Of a stretch of 19,151 nt of DNA, positions 7,828 to 14,807 are shown in pieces. The notes under the pieces are model-generated. The model made no database searches and was not told the DNA's origin. It was given only the letters and a program-made list of their open reading frames with translations. The stretch lies in contig JAEZWL010000135.1 in NCBI GenBank assembly GCA_023420245.1, positions 1-19,151 on the forward strand, given 5' to 3'. The number at the start of each line of letters is the position of its first letter. The first letter of the stretch is position 1. Origin of the DNA: Bacillota bacterium (GTDB lineage: Bacteria > Bacillota > Clostridia > Oscillospirales > Acutalibacteraceae). A program made the translations under genes and the position numbers.

Positions 7828-8979
7828 TTATTTTTTAAAATTTTCAACAAACTTATACTTGCTGTCGGCAATTGTGGTAATAACCGCTTCTCTGATCGGA
7901 TTTCTGTTCTCATCAAAGGTAGTATTTCCGGTCAAACCAGGATAGTTAATCCCTTTGAGAGCGTCGTTGATCTTATCCGGGTCTGTGGAGCCCGCTTTGT
8001 TAATCGCGGCAGCCATCATACCCATTGCGTCATAGCCGAGAACAGCGAACATATTCGCGTCGGTTTTATATGTCTTTTTGTAAAGCGTGAGGAAATCCTG
8101 AAGCTTCGGGTCGGTGCTTTCCGCCGAATACTGGCTGCAGAAATAGCTTTCCTTCAGAGCGTCGAGGTTTCCTTTGTCAATCTTCTCCAGAACGCCGTCC
8201 CAGCCGTCAGCGCCGAGCAGCTTCGCGTTCAGACCAATTTCCTTTGCCTGTACGGCGATTAAAGCAACATCGGAATAGTAAACCGGAACCATTAAAACAT
8301 CCGGATTGCTTGCCTTGATTTTTGTAAGCTGAGCCTTAAAGTCCTTGCTCTTGCTCGGGTAGCCTTCTTTATTGGTAACGGTCATGCCCGCCGCTTTCGC
8401 TTCCGCCTCAAATGCATCCGCAACGCCGGTGGAATAGTCGTCGCCGTTATCATAAATAATCGCGGCTGTTTTTGCGTTAAGCTTCTTCGCCGCATAATCA
8501 GCCATCAGTTCGCCCTGGAACGGGTCAATAAAGCAGGCACGGAAAACATTCTTGCCGGCCTTTGTAATATCGGCTGCCGTACCGGTCGCGGTGATCATCG
8601 GCAGATTGTCTTTAACCGCCTTTTGCGCTACCGCAATCGTCGGTTTTGATGTAACGTCACCAACCAGTGCGATTACCTTATCGCTCTGAACAAGCTTGTT
8701 ATAAGCATTAACGGCCTCGGTTGCGTCACCTTTTTCATCATATGGTATGTACTGAATCTTCTTGCCCAGTAAGCCGCCTGCATTGTTAATTGCGTCGACC
8801 GCCAGCATCACGCCGTTGTTCGTGGCAATACCATATACGGATACATCGCCGGTAAGAGGTGCCAAGCCACCGATTTTAATGGTGTCCCCGCCTGCTGCCG
8901 CTCCGTTTCCCGCACAGCCTGTTGCAGAAGCTGCAAGCATTACCGCTGCCAGCGCAGCCGCCAAAATACGCTTTGTCAT
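7828..8979 (-). CDS. livK: Branched-chain amino acid ABC transporter substrate-binding lipoprotein
   Basis: Extracytoplasmic receptor that captures the amino acid and delivers it to LivHM. The 383-residue precursor begins with a basic, then hydrophobic signal peptide and a lipobox ending ATGC, so Cys22 should be lipidated and anchor the protein to the outer face of the membrane. The mature part is a periplasmic-binding-protein type 1 (Peripla_BP_6/LivJ-like) fold: IKIGGLAPLTGDVSVYGIATNNGVMLAVDAINNAGGLLGKKI is the diagnostic first lobe. VTSKPTIAVAQ and AAIIYDNGDDYSTGVADAFEAEAKAAG mark later parts. The start has a GGGAGGT ribosome binding site. It is first in the operon, with its own upstream promoter and a hairpin behind it. 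Homologues may bind other amino acids or amides, so specificity is inferred. Confidence 0.93.
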   Translation of the reverse strand: MTKRILAAALAAVMLAASATGCAGNGAAAGGDTIKIGGLAPLTGDVSVYGIATNNGVMLAVDAINNAGGLLGKKIQYIPYDEKGDATEAVNAYNKLVQSDKVIALVGDVTSKPTIAVAQKAVKDNLPMITATGTAADITKAGKNVFRACFIDPFQGELMADYAAKKLNAKTAAIIYDNGDDYSTGVADAFEAEAKAAGMTVTNKEGYPSKSKDFKAQLTKIKASNPDVLMVPVYYSDVALIAVQAKEIGLNAKLLGADGWDGVLEKIDKGNLDALKESYFCSQYSAESTDPKLQDFLTLYKKTYKTDANMFAVLGYDAMGMMAAAINKAGSTDPDKINDALKGINYPGLTGNTTFDENRNPIREAVITTIADSKYKFVENFKK

Positions 8980-9100
8980 TCTGAATTACCTCCCAAGTTA
9001 ATGAAATGTGGGTAACAAATATTCGTGTACAAAAATAGCCGGGTCACTCTTCGTCACGCGGCTTGCGTTTTATTCACAAAATATTTTATTAATGCTATAA

Positions 9101-9129
9101 ATTATACTCCTGATTATTTACTTATGCAA
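9101..9129 (-). promoter_or_regulatory. livK: Predicted promoter of the liv operon
   Basis: Read on the minus strand: a perfect -10 TATAAT (9101-9106), a 17-base spacer and a weak -35 TTGCAT (9124-9129). This would give a leader of about 115 bases before the lipoprotein start. The weak -35 suggests an activator or modest basal strength. Confidence 0.55.
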
Positions 9130-9323
9130 CTGTAATTTTTCAATTATTCGTGATTCCTTCTTATTATTGGCTGTTTTAACAAAACTACCTTACTTTTTTA
9201 ACCGAGATACGATGAAAATGAAGTGAAGAAATCCGCAAATTGCAAAATCCCTTTGTTTTTCTTCCCGAATTTTTAAATACAAAACTCATATGAATTTGCC
9301 GTTTCTCTGTTGTATAGTTGACT

Positions 9324-9371
9324 ATCAGTAACTCATTCTTTGAAAATATTTTTAAAGAATGAGTTACTGAT
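9324..9371. repeat. 18-bp perfect inverted repeat next to the metal-efflux promoter
   Basis: Two 18-base arms, 9324-9341 (ATCAGTAACTCATTCTTT) and 9354-9371, are exact reverse complements around a 12-base loop. The loop itself contains the palindrome AAAATATTTT (9343-9352), so the whole block could extrude as a long cruciform. It ends two bases before the -35 box. It has no T-run at either end that fits an intrinsic terminator. Its role is unknown. Confidence 0.8.
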
Positions 9372-9373
9372 GG

Positions 9374-9402
9374 TTGCAATTTTTAAATGGAGAGAATATA
9401 AT
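9374..9402 (+). promoter_or_regulatory. Predicted promoter of the metal-sensor/ATPase operon
   Basis: -35 TTGCAA (9374-9379), 17-base spacer, perfect -10 TATAAT (9397-9402). Transcription would start near 9409, directly in front of the dyad that I read as the repressor site. Confidence 0.7.
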
Positions 9403-9411
9403 AGGAACATC

Positions 9412-9437
9412 AACATATGAATACATGTTCATATGTT
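9412..9437. promoter_or_regulatory. ArsR/SmtB-family operator dyad
   Basis: AACATATGAA (9412-9421) and TTCATATGTT (9428-9437) are perfect 10-base inverted arms with six bases between. The inner TGAA...TTCA core matches the style of SmtB/CzrA/CadC-family operators. The site covers the predicted transcription start and ends just before the GGAAGGAGG ribosome binding site, so a bound repressor would block the operon. Binding by the adjacent regulator is inferred. Confidence 0.75.
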
Positions 9438-9455
9438 CAGGAAGGAGGAAAATAA

Positions 9456-9827
9456 ATGGTTGACGAAGCTGACCGCTGTGAAGGAATTTGCATCCATGAT
9501 AGCTTGATTGCAAAATCAACTGACCATATGCCTGACCTTGATACTCTGTTCTCTCTTGCAGAGTTGTTTAAAGTGTTTGGGGATACTACACGAATCCGTA
9601 TCATGTGCGCGCTGTTGGAAAACGAGCTTTGCGTCTGTGATATTTCGGAAATACTCGGGATGGGGCAATCCGCCATCTCTCATCAGCTCCGACTGCTGCG
9701 CGCCGCGCATCTGGTCCGTGTGAGGCGGGATGGAAAGTCCGCGTTTTATTCTCTGGATGATGATCATGTCAAACTGATATTTGAGCAGGGGCTCAATCAC
9801 GTAAAGGAGGCAAACCACAATGGCTGA
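9456..9827 (+). CDS. ArsR/SmtB-family metal-sensing repressor (CadC-like)
   Basis: Dimeric winged-helix repressor that leaves DNA when it binds soft or thiophilic metal ions. The 123-residue protein has the family DNA-recognition helix GMGQSAISHQLRLLRAAHLV (68-87) and the wing RRDGKSAFYSL. Metal residues for both classical sites are present. The CadC-type site is Cys59 and Cys61 in ELCVCD with N-terminal Cys8 and Cys12, one residue shifted from S. aureus CadC Cys7, Cys11, Cys58 and Cys60. The SmtB-type alpha-5 site is Asp102, His104, His115 and Glu118 with the same spacing as SmtB Asp104, His106, His117 and Glu120. Likely effectors are Cd, Pb and Zn. A strong GGAAGGAGG site precedes the ATG. 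Its stop overlaps the ATPase start (ATGGCTGA), so translation is coupled, and it probably represses its own operon. Confidence 0.93.
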   Translation: MVDEADRCEGICIHDSLIAKSTDHMPDLDTLFSLAELFKVFGDTTRIRIMCALLENELCVCDISEILGMGQSAISHQLRLLRAAHLVRVRRDGKSAFYSLDDDHVKLIFEQGLNHVKEANHNG

Positions 9828-11727
9828 ACCAAATCATTGCGGCAGCTGCGCCTGCTGCGGACACGAACACGGGGAAGAAAAGGAGCATGAAAATCCCAAA
9901 TTGTTTTTCCTTCAATTGATCTCCTCTATTCTGTTTTTTCTTGCCGGTATTTTAACGGAACACGTATTTCACAGCCCCGAGCTTGTTTCGGCAATCTGTT
10001 TTGCCGCTTCCATTGTCCTTGCCGGCTGGCAGGTCTCCGTTGAAGGGATAAAAGCCGCCCTAAAGCTTCGGATTGACGAAACAACCCTGATGACCATTGC
10101 GGTCGTTGCCGCGTTCTGCCTTGGGCAGTACTCCGAGGCGGCGATGGTTGCCATCCTGTTTCAGCTGGGTGAAATGCTGGAGGACAAAGCGGTTGACAAA
10201 TCCCGCACGAATATTCAAAAGCTGGTAAATCTGCGCCCGGATTCCGCTCGAATTCTTGTCGAAGGGCAGGAGCGGCAGGTGCCTGCGGAATCCGTAACGG
10301 TCGGCGATACCATCCTCGTTTATCCTTACGAGCGCATTCCTCTTGACGGAATGGTCCTCAGCGGAAGCTCTTCCCTTGATACTTCCGCCCTGACCGGCGA
10401 GAGCGTACCTCTGGATGCCGGAGAAGGAACAGAAGTCCTTTCCGGAATGATGAACGAACAGGGTCCTCTCACCATTCAGGTTACCAAGGATTTTCACAAC
10501 TCGGCAGCATCAAGAATCATTGAGATGGTGGAGTCTGCCTCGGCAAGAAAGGGGCAGGCGGAAAAGCTGATTACACGCTTTGCGGAAATTTATACACCGG
10601 TTGTCATTCTGCTGGCAATCCTTCTGATGGCGGTTCCCCCGCTTCTCGGCCTCGGGGAATTCCGCGTATGGCTTTACCGTGCTTTGATTTTTCTGGTTGC
10701 CTCCTGCCCCTGCGCGCTGGTCATTTCGGTTCCGCTCGGTTTTTATGCCGGAATTGGTGCGGCAAGTAAAAACGGCGTACTGATCAAGGGCGGAAAATAT
10801 CTGGAAGCGCTAAGTAAAGCAAAAGCGGTTGTTTTTGATAAAACAGGAACACTGACAAGCGGAAAGCTGAGTGTAAAGAAGGTTCACACCGCCTCAAACC
10901 TGGACAGCGATGAGCTTCTCCGAATTGCCGCCTCCATTGAACAATACAGCGCTCATCCGGCGGCAAAAGCAATCCTGGAGGCTTCCGCCCGTTTTGAGCT
11001 TTCTCCCGCAAAAGAAATCGAAGAAATTCCGGGACACGGAATGATCGGCACGGTAAACGGAAGAAGAGTGCTCTGCGGGCGCAGGGCTTTGATGGAAGCA
11101 AACCATGTTGATCTGAGCGGCTCCGAGCCTGCCTCCATTTTTATCGCCATAGACGGCAAGCTGGAGGGCAGCATTGAGCTCAGCGACATCCCGCGTCCGG
11201 ATGCTTCCGGCGGAATCGCAAGCTTAAAACAGCTTGGCATCAGCCGCATTGTGATGCTCACCGGAGATCATCAGCAAGCCGCGCAGGCCGCCGCCGCTGA
11301 ATGTGGAATTGACGAGCTTCACGCAGGGCTTCTTCCGGGCGACAAGGTATCGATTCTGCAAGAAATCCGGCGTACGAGCGGTACTACGGTTTTTGTGGGT
11401 GACGGAATCAACGATGCCCCGGTGCTTGCTGCTTCTGACTGCGGTGTCGCTATGGGTCTGGGAACCGAAGCGGCGATTGAAGCCTCAGACATTGTTTTAA
11501 CGGTTGACCGACCTTCCAAGCTCGCTCCCGCAATTCGCTTAGCTCGGCGCGCCATGGGGATTATCCGGTTCAACATTATTTTTGCGCTTGGGGTCAAGGC
11601 GGTTGTACTGGTGTTCTCCGCGCTCGGTTATACGCCGATGTGGCTTGCGGTATTTGCGGATGTGGGCGTTTGCATCCTTTCAGTTATCAATTCTTCAAGA
11701 ATACTTGCTCTTCGCGGCGAGAAATAA
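9820..11727 (+). CDS. P1B-type heavy-metal (Zn/Cd/Pb) translocating ATPase
   Basis: Membrane pump that exports Zn2+, Cd2+ or Pb2+ using ATP. In the 635-residue protein: actuator TGES at 192-195; metal-site Cys-Pro-Cys at 296-298 in the sixth helix; phosphorylation Asp340 in DKTGTLT; nucleotide-binding HP at 379-380; MLTGD at 479-483 and GDGINDAP at 527-534. In the last helix, ADVGVCILSVINSSRIL carries Asp614, which fits the Zn/Cd/Pb subgroup (ZntA/CadA) and not the copper pumps. There is no N-terminal HMA domain with GMxCxxC; instead the first 25 residues are rich in Cys and His (CGSCACCGHEHGEEKEH), possibly a small metal-binding tail. The start overlaps the repressor stop by eight bases. CadA, ZntA and ZosA-like names are all possible, so no symbol is given. 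Confidence 0.94.
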   Translation: MAEPNHCGSCACCGHEHGEEKEHENPKLFFLQLISSILFFLAGILTEHVFHSPELVSAICFAASIVLAGWQVSVEGIKAALKLRIDETTLMTIAVVAAFCLGQYSEAAMVAILFQLGEMLEDKAVDKSRTNIQKLVNLRPDSARILVEGQERQVPAESVTVGDTILVYPYERIPLDGMVLSGSSSLDTSALTGESVPLDAGEGTEVLSGMMNEQGPLTIQVTKDFHNSAASRIIEMVESASARKGQAEKLITRFAEIYTPVVILLAILLMAVPPLLGLGEFRVWLYRALIFLVASCPCALVISVPLGFYAGIGAASKNGVLIKGGKYLEALSKAKAVVFDKTGTLTSGKLSVKKVHTASNLDSDELLRIAASIEQYSAHPAAKAILEASARFELSPAKEIEEIPGHGMIGTVNGRRVLCGRRALMEANHVDLSGSEPASIFIAIDGKLEGSIELSDIPRPDASGGIASLKQLGISRIVMLTGDHQQAAQAAAAECGIDELHAGLLPGDKVSILQEIRRTSGTTVFVGDGINDAPVLAASDCGVAMGLGTEAAIEASDIVLTVDRPSKLAPAIRLARRAMGIIRFNIIFALGVKAVVLVFSALGYTPMWLAVFADVGVCILSVINSSRILALRGEK

Positions 11728-11752
11728 TTTATTTCATCCGATATCAATGATT

Positions 11753-11787
11753 AAAGCAGGGTTTCCGTTTGGAAGCCCTGCTTTTTT
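11753..11787 (+). terminator. Intrinsic terminator of the metal-efflux operon
   Basis: A 14-base stem with one T-G wobble, AAAGCAGGGTTTCC (11753-11766) pairing with 11771-11784 across a GTTT loop, runs straight into TTTTTTG. It lies 25 bases after the ATPase stop. The minus-strand side has no good T-run. Confidence 0.88.
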
Positions 11788-11878
11788 GTACTCAGTAACC
11801 CCCGGGTTGTGCCGGGATATTCAAAAGAGGTTTGGCGTTGAGTATGAAATACAAGTACCCCCACTCCCCATTTTCATG

Positions 11879-13507
11879 TTACAAATCAATTTGTCGTATC
11901 GCTTGCCGCAGCTCCAGCACAGCGGAAGGGATGACTGAAAACTCCCGGATTCCGCATCGGATATAGAATTCTGTTAAGGAGGTATCCGCAGCGGATTCCC
12001 CGCAGACTCCAACCCATATGTCGGCTTTTTTTGCACTTGCCGCAGCCATTTCAATCATACGTAAAACCGCCGGATGACTCGGGTCAAGTATATCGGAGAC
12101 CGCCGGATTTCCCCGGTCTGCCGCCAATGTATACTGTGTCAGATCGTTCGTTCCAATGCTGAAAAAATCCGCTTCTGCCGCAAGCGCTTCGCTTATCATC
12201 ACGGAGGCAGGGGTTTCTATCATGATTCCGATCTCCAGATGTGGGTCATAGGAGACCCCCTGATTTGCAAGCTCGTCACTTACTGCTTTAAGTATGGATT
12301 TTATCTCTCTGATTTCCTCCACAGATGTAATCATCGGAACCATCAGCGCTAATTTTCCATATGCCGAAGCGCGAAGCAGCGCTCTTAAATGCGGAATGAA
12401 AAGGTCTTTGCGCTTAAGACACAGTCGGATTCCCCTGCATCCCAGCGCCGGATTCTCTTCTCTGGATACATTGAGATAAGGAACCTGTTTGTCTGCCCCT
12501 AAATCAATTGTTCGGATAATAACGCGCTTTCCTTTCATCTTCCGCAAAATAGACCGGTAGAGATGAAACTGCTGCTCTTCCTCGGGCGGCTCGCTTCTGT
12601 TCAGATACAGAAACTCGCTGCGAAACAGTCCAATCCCGTCCGCACCGTTTATCACCGCCATATCGATATCTTCCGCGCTGCATGCATTGGCGTTGATCTC
12701 AATTTTAATGCCCCGCTTAGTAACGGCTTTTGCACCTCTCAGAGATTTTAAATCCATTCGCTGTCTTTCAAATTCCGTCTTCTTTTTCCGGTACTCTTCC
12801 ATTGTCTGCTCATCGGGCTCCAAAATTACCGATCCGTCCGTTCCGTCGACGATGGTCATTGTTCCTTCCATTAACTCCCCGTACGCACCCGCCAGACCTA
12901 CAACTGCCGGTATTCCCATTGTTCTTGCCAATATCGCGGAATGCGAGCTTTTTGATCCCTCGCGCGTAACAAAAGCAAGAATCATTTCCGGGTTCATCTG
13001 AACTGTTTCGCTTGGCATCAAGTCCGCCGCTCCGACAATTGTCTGACCCTTAAAGCAATCCATACCGACCGTCTTGGTTTGCTGCAAACAACGGATTAAA
13101 CGCTTGCAGATATCAAAAATATCAGCCGCCCTGCCCCGCATGTACTCGTCATCCATCTTCGCGAACATTTCACAGTACTGTTTACCGGATTTCCATACCG
13201 CATATTCGGCGTTTACTTTTTCTTCCCGGATAATTTCTTGAATTGAGCGAAAAAATTCTTCATCCTGCAGCATTGTGATATGAATTTGAAATATCATAGA
13301 GCTTTTTTCATCAATCCGCAACAAAGCATTCTGATAAATTGCGTTTAACTCCTCAACGGACATTTTTCTGGCATTCTCCAACCGATTGAGTTCCAGATGG
13401 ACTTCTGCCCGATGTTCCTTGGAAATTGCGTCATCCATTGTCGCGTAAAAAGATAACCTGCCGATGGCTATTCCTTTCGAGGCACTGATTCCGTTGATTT
13501 TCTTCAT
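11879..13507 (-). CDS. ptsI: PTS enzyme I (phosphoenolpyruvate-protein phosphotransferase)
   Basis: Cytoplasmic first enzyme of the sugar phosphotransferase system: it takes phosphate from phosphoenolpyruvate onto a histidine and passes it to HPr. The 542-residue protein has the N-terminal EI domain with phospho-His189 in SSHSAILARTMGIPAVVG. The PEP-binding barrel shows Arg296 in GLFRSEFLYL, RTIDLGADK (332-340), GCRGIR (356-361), IETPASV, SIGTNDLTQYTLAADRGN (450-467), and Cys502 in VCGE. It is slightly short for the family (usually about 550-575). The block before His189 reads EGSKSSH where most EIs have GGRTSH, and the C-terminal EFSVIPSAVL replaces the usual EFSMS, so it is somewhat divergent and might be a paralogue. 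No HPr or enzyme II gene is next to it. The ribosome binding site (GGTGACCT) is weak and no clear promoter was found. Confidence 0.9.
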   Translation of the reverse strand: MKKINGISASKGIAIGRLSFYATMDDAISKEHRAEVHLELNRLENARKMSVEELNAIYQNALLRIDEKSSMIFQIHITMLQDEEFFRSIQEIIREEKVNAEYAVWKSGKQYCEMFAKMDDEYMRGRAADIFDICKRLIRCLQQTKTVGMDCFKGQTIVGAADLMPSETVQMNPEMILAFVTREGSKSSHSAILARTMGIPAVVGLAGAYGELMEGTMTIVDGTDGSVILEPDEQTMEEYRKKKTEFERQRMDLKSLRGAKAVTKRGIKIEINANACSAEDIDMAVINGADGIGLFRSEFLYLNRSEPPEEEQQFHLYRSILRKMKGKRVIIRTIDLGADKQVPYLNVSREENPALGCRGIRLCLKRKDLFIPHLRALLRASAYGKLALMVPMITSVEEIREIKSILKAVSDELANQGVSYDPHLEIGIMIETPASVMISEALAAEADFFSIGTNDLTQYTLAADRGNPAVSDILDPSHPAVLRMIEMAAASAKKADIWVGVCGESAADTSLTEFYIRCGIREFSVIPSAVLELRQAIRQIDL

Positions 13508-13601
13508 TAGGTCACCAACCTTGATCTATGTTATTGATAGATTTATTAACTCAATTGATAACACTAAGTTATATTCTGTTTCTTTTCCGGCTCCTCATCA
13601 G

Positions 13602-14798
13602 TCAACTTCTGGCACGAAGCTTATTTGCAATAGAAATATCACACAGCTGTTTCATACTGTATATCGCTGCCGTTTCTGTAATTTTATTCTCTTTTATATA
13701 ATTATATACATTCTGGTTGTAGTATCTCAAATCAATGATATGAATTTCTGAAATATCCGCAGCTAGAAACGGTATCATACTGTTCGCATAAGAATCCTTT
13801 AAAATCAGCAGCTTTCTTCCATTTTTCACATCAGTATTTTTAACGATATCCACACTGTGGTTTCCGCCAAGAAAAGCGGAATATTTGTCTTTTTTTTGCA
13901 GGTAGTCTTGCCAGATCAGATTATTCCTGACTTGTTTTCCGGTCTGCTGCGTGATATTCATTTGCTTTTTCATCACCGGAAGAATCAATACATCCGGCTC
14001 CTGCGTTGACAGGATCGCTTTGGAATACAAAGTACCGTAGAACGGCTCAGACACTGGCTTAAAATCAAACTCAGCTTTCGATAAAGCCGGCAGTCCCATT
14101 TCCGTTACCAAAGCCTTATAGCCCTCATATGCACCATACGTGTTCCAATGGTGGTCAGTCTTATAATAATAATCGTTTCCGGTTTTATCGCTTAGCGTAT
14201 CAAACAAGTCGATTATTTTTACATTTTTACCCGCGATTGCTTTAATCTGATTCAATTCCTCGCGCTGATCCTGATTCGGTGCAAAATCCGGCAGATTATT
14301 CGGCTGCTCCTGCGAACCGGATGGTACCGGCATAAAGTAAAATGGAAGGGAGGTTGTTTTCGCAAAAGTATTCAGCGCCATAATATTATCCCGAAAGGTG
14401 TCTGTACGGTTTGGCAGAAGCACCTCATAAATATGGTCACCTTTTCCAAAGTAAACGCCGCCCTCCGCCGGAGTAGTACTGTAATTGCCGCCTAAATCTC
14501 TTCTTCCTATGAATAGCTGCACCTGAGTGTTCAATGATACAAACGCTTTCCGCAGCATAAAATGATCTCCGACATAGTTTTCAATGGAATCCATGAAGCT
14601 TCCATCCTGAATGGAAGAAAGGGACAGCTTCGGGGCTGACTCCAATACGCGGTTCTCGTCTTCGGAAAAGCTTTGCTTCGGCGCAAAAACCAGAAAAGAC
14701 ATTCCGATTAAAATGGTAAGGAGCAGGAGAAGGGTTACGGCTAAATAGCCGGATTCACAGGTTTTTTCAGCTTCTTTTATTTTTAAAAACAGTTTCAT
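13602..14798 (-). CDS. DHHW-family protein, AlgX/AlgJ-like partner of an O-acyltransferase
   Basis: A 398-residue protein with one N-terminal membrane anchor (about residues 19-38) and an extracellular domain. FSEDENR at 44-50 and DHHW at 215-218 mark the DHHW family found beside MBOAT genes in Clostridia. By comparison with the SGNH-type acetyltransferases AlgX and AlgJ, Asp215, His217 and Ser336 (in LILKDSYANS) are the probable triad. Such proteins take or transfer acyl groups delivered across the membrane by the MBOAT protein and attach them to extracellular polysaccharide or wall polymer. Its start lies nine bases after the MBOAT stop, with AAGGTGG as ribosome binding site, so the two are an operon pair. 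The polymer modified is unknown. Confidence 0.87.
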   Translation of the reverse strand: MKLFLKIKEAEKTCESGYLAVTLLLLLTILIGMSFLVFAPKQSFSEDENRVLESAPKLSLSSIQDGSFMDSIENYVGDHFMLRKAFVSLNTQVQLFIGRRDLGGNYSTTPAEGGVYFGKGDHIYEVLLPNRTDTFRDNIMALNTFAKTTSLPFYFMPVPSGSQEQPNNLPDFAPNQDQREELNQIKAIAGKNVKIIDLFDTLSDKTGNDYYYKTDHHWNTYGAYEGYKALVTEMGLPALSKAEFDFKPVSEPFYGTLYSKAILSTQEPDVLILPVMKKQMNITQQTGKQVRNNLIWQDYLQKKDKYSAFLGGNHSVDIVKNTDVKNGRKLLILKDSYANSMIPFLAADISEIHIIDLRYYNQNVYNYIKENKITETAAIYSMKQLCDISIANKLRARS

Positions 14799-14807
14799 AC
14801 AGCCACC

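Larger units (their letters stand above)
8980..9455. other. 476-base divergent control region between liv operon and metal-efflux operon
   Basis: No credible gene lies here; the short frames have no coding character. The left part holds the leader and promoter of the liv operon (minus strand). 9131-9320 is AT-rich and shows only one CATATGAA half-site (9287-9294), matching an arm of the operator further right. The right part holds a 48-base inverted repeat, the promoter and the operator of the metal-efflux operon. Confidence 0.75.

Noticed and set aside
9185..9379. 64-codon minus-strand frame in the divergent control region
   Set aside because: AT-rich, no ribosome binding site, runs through the large inverted repeat, and encodes no recognisable protein features.
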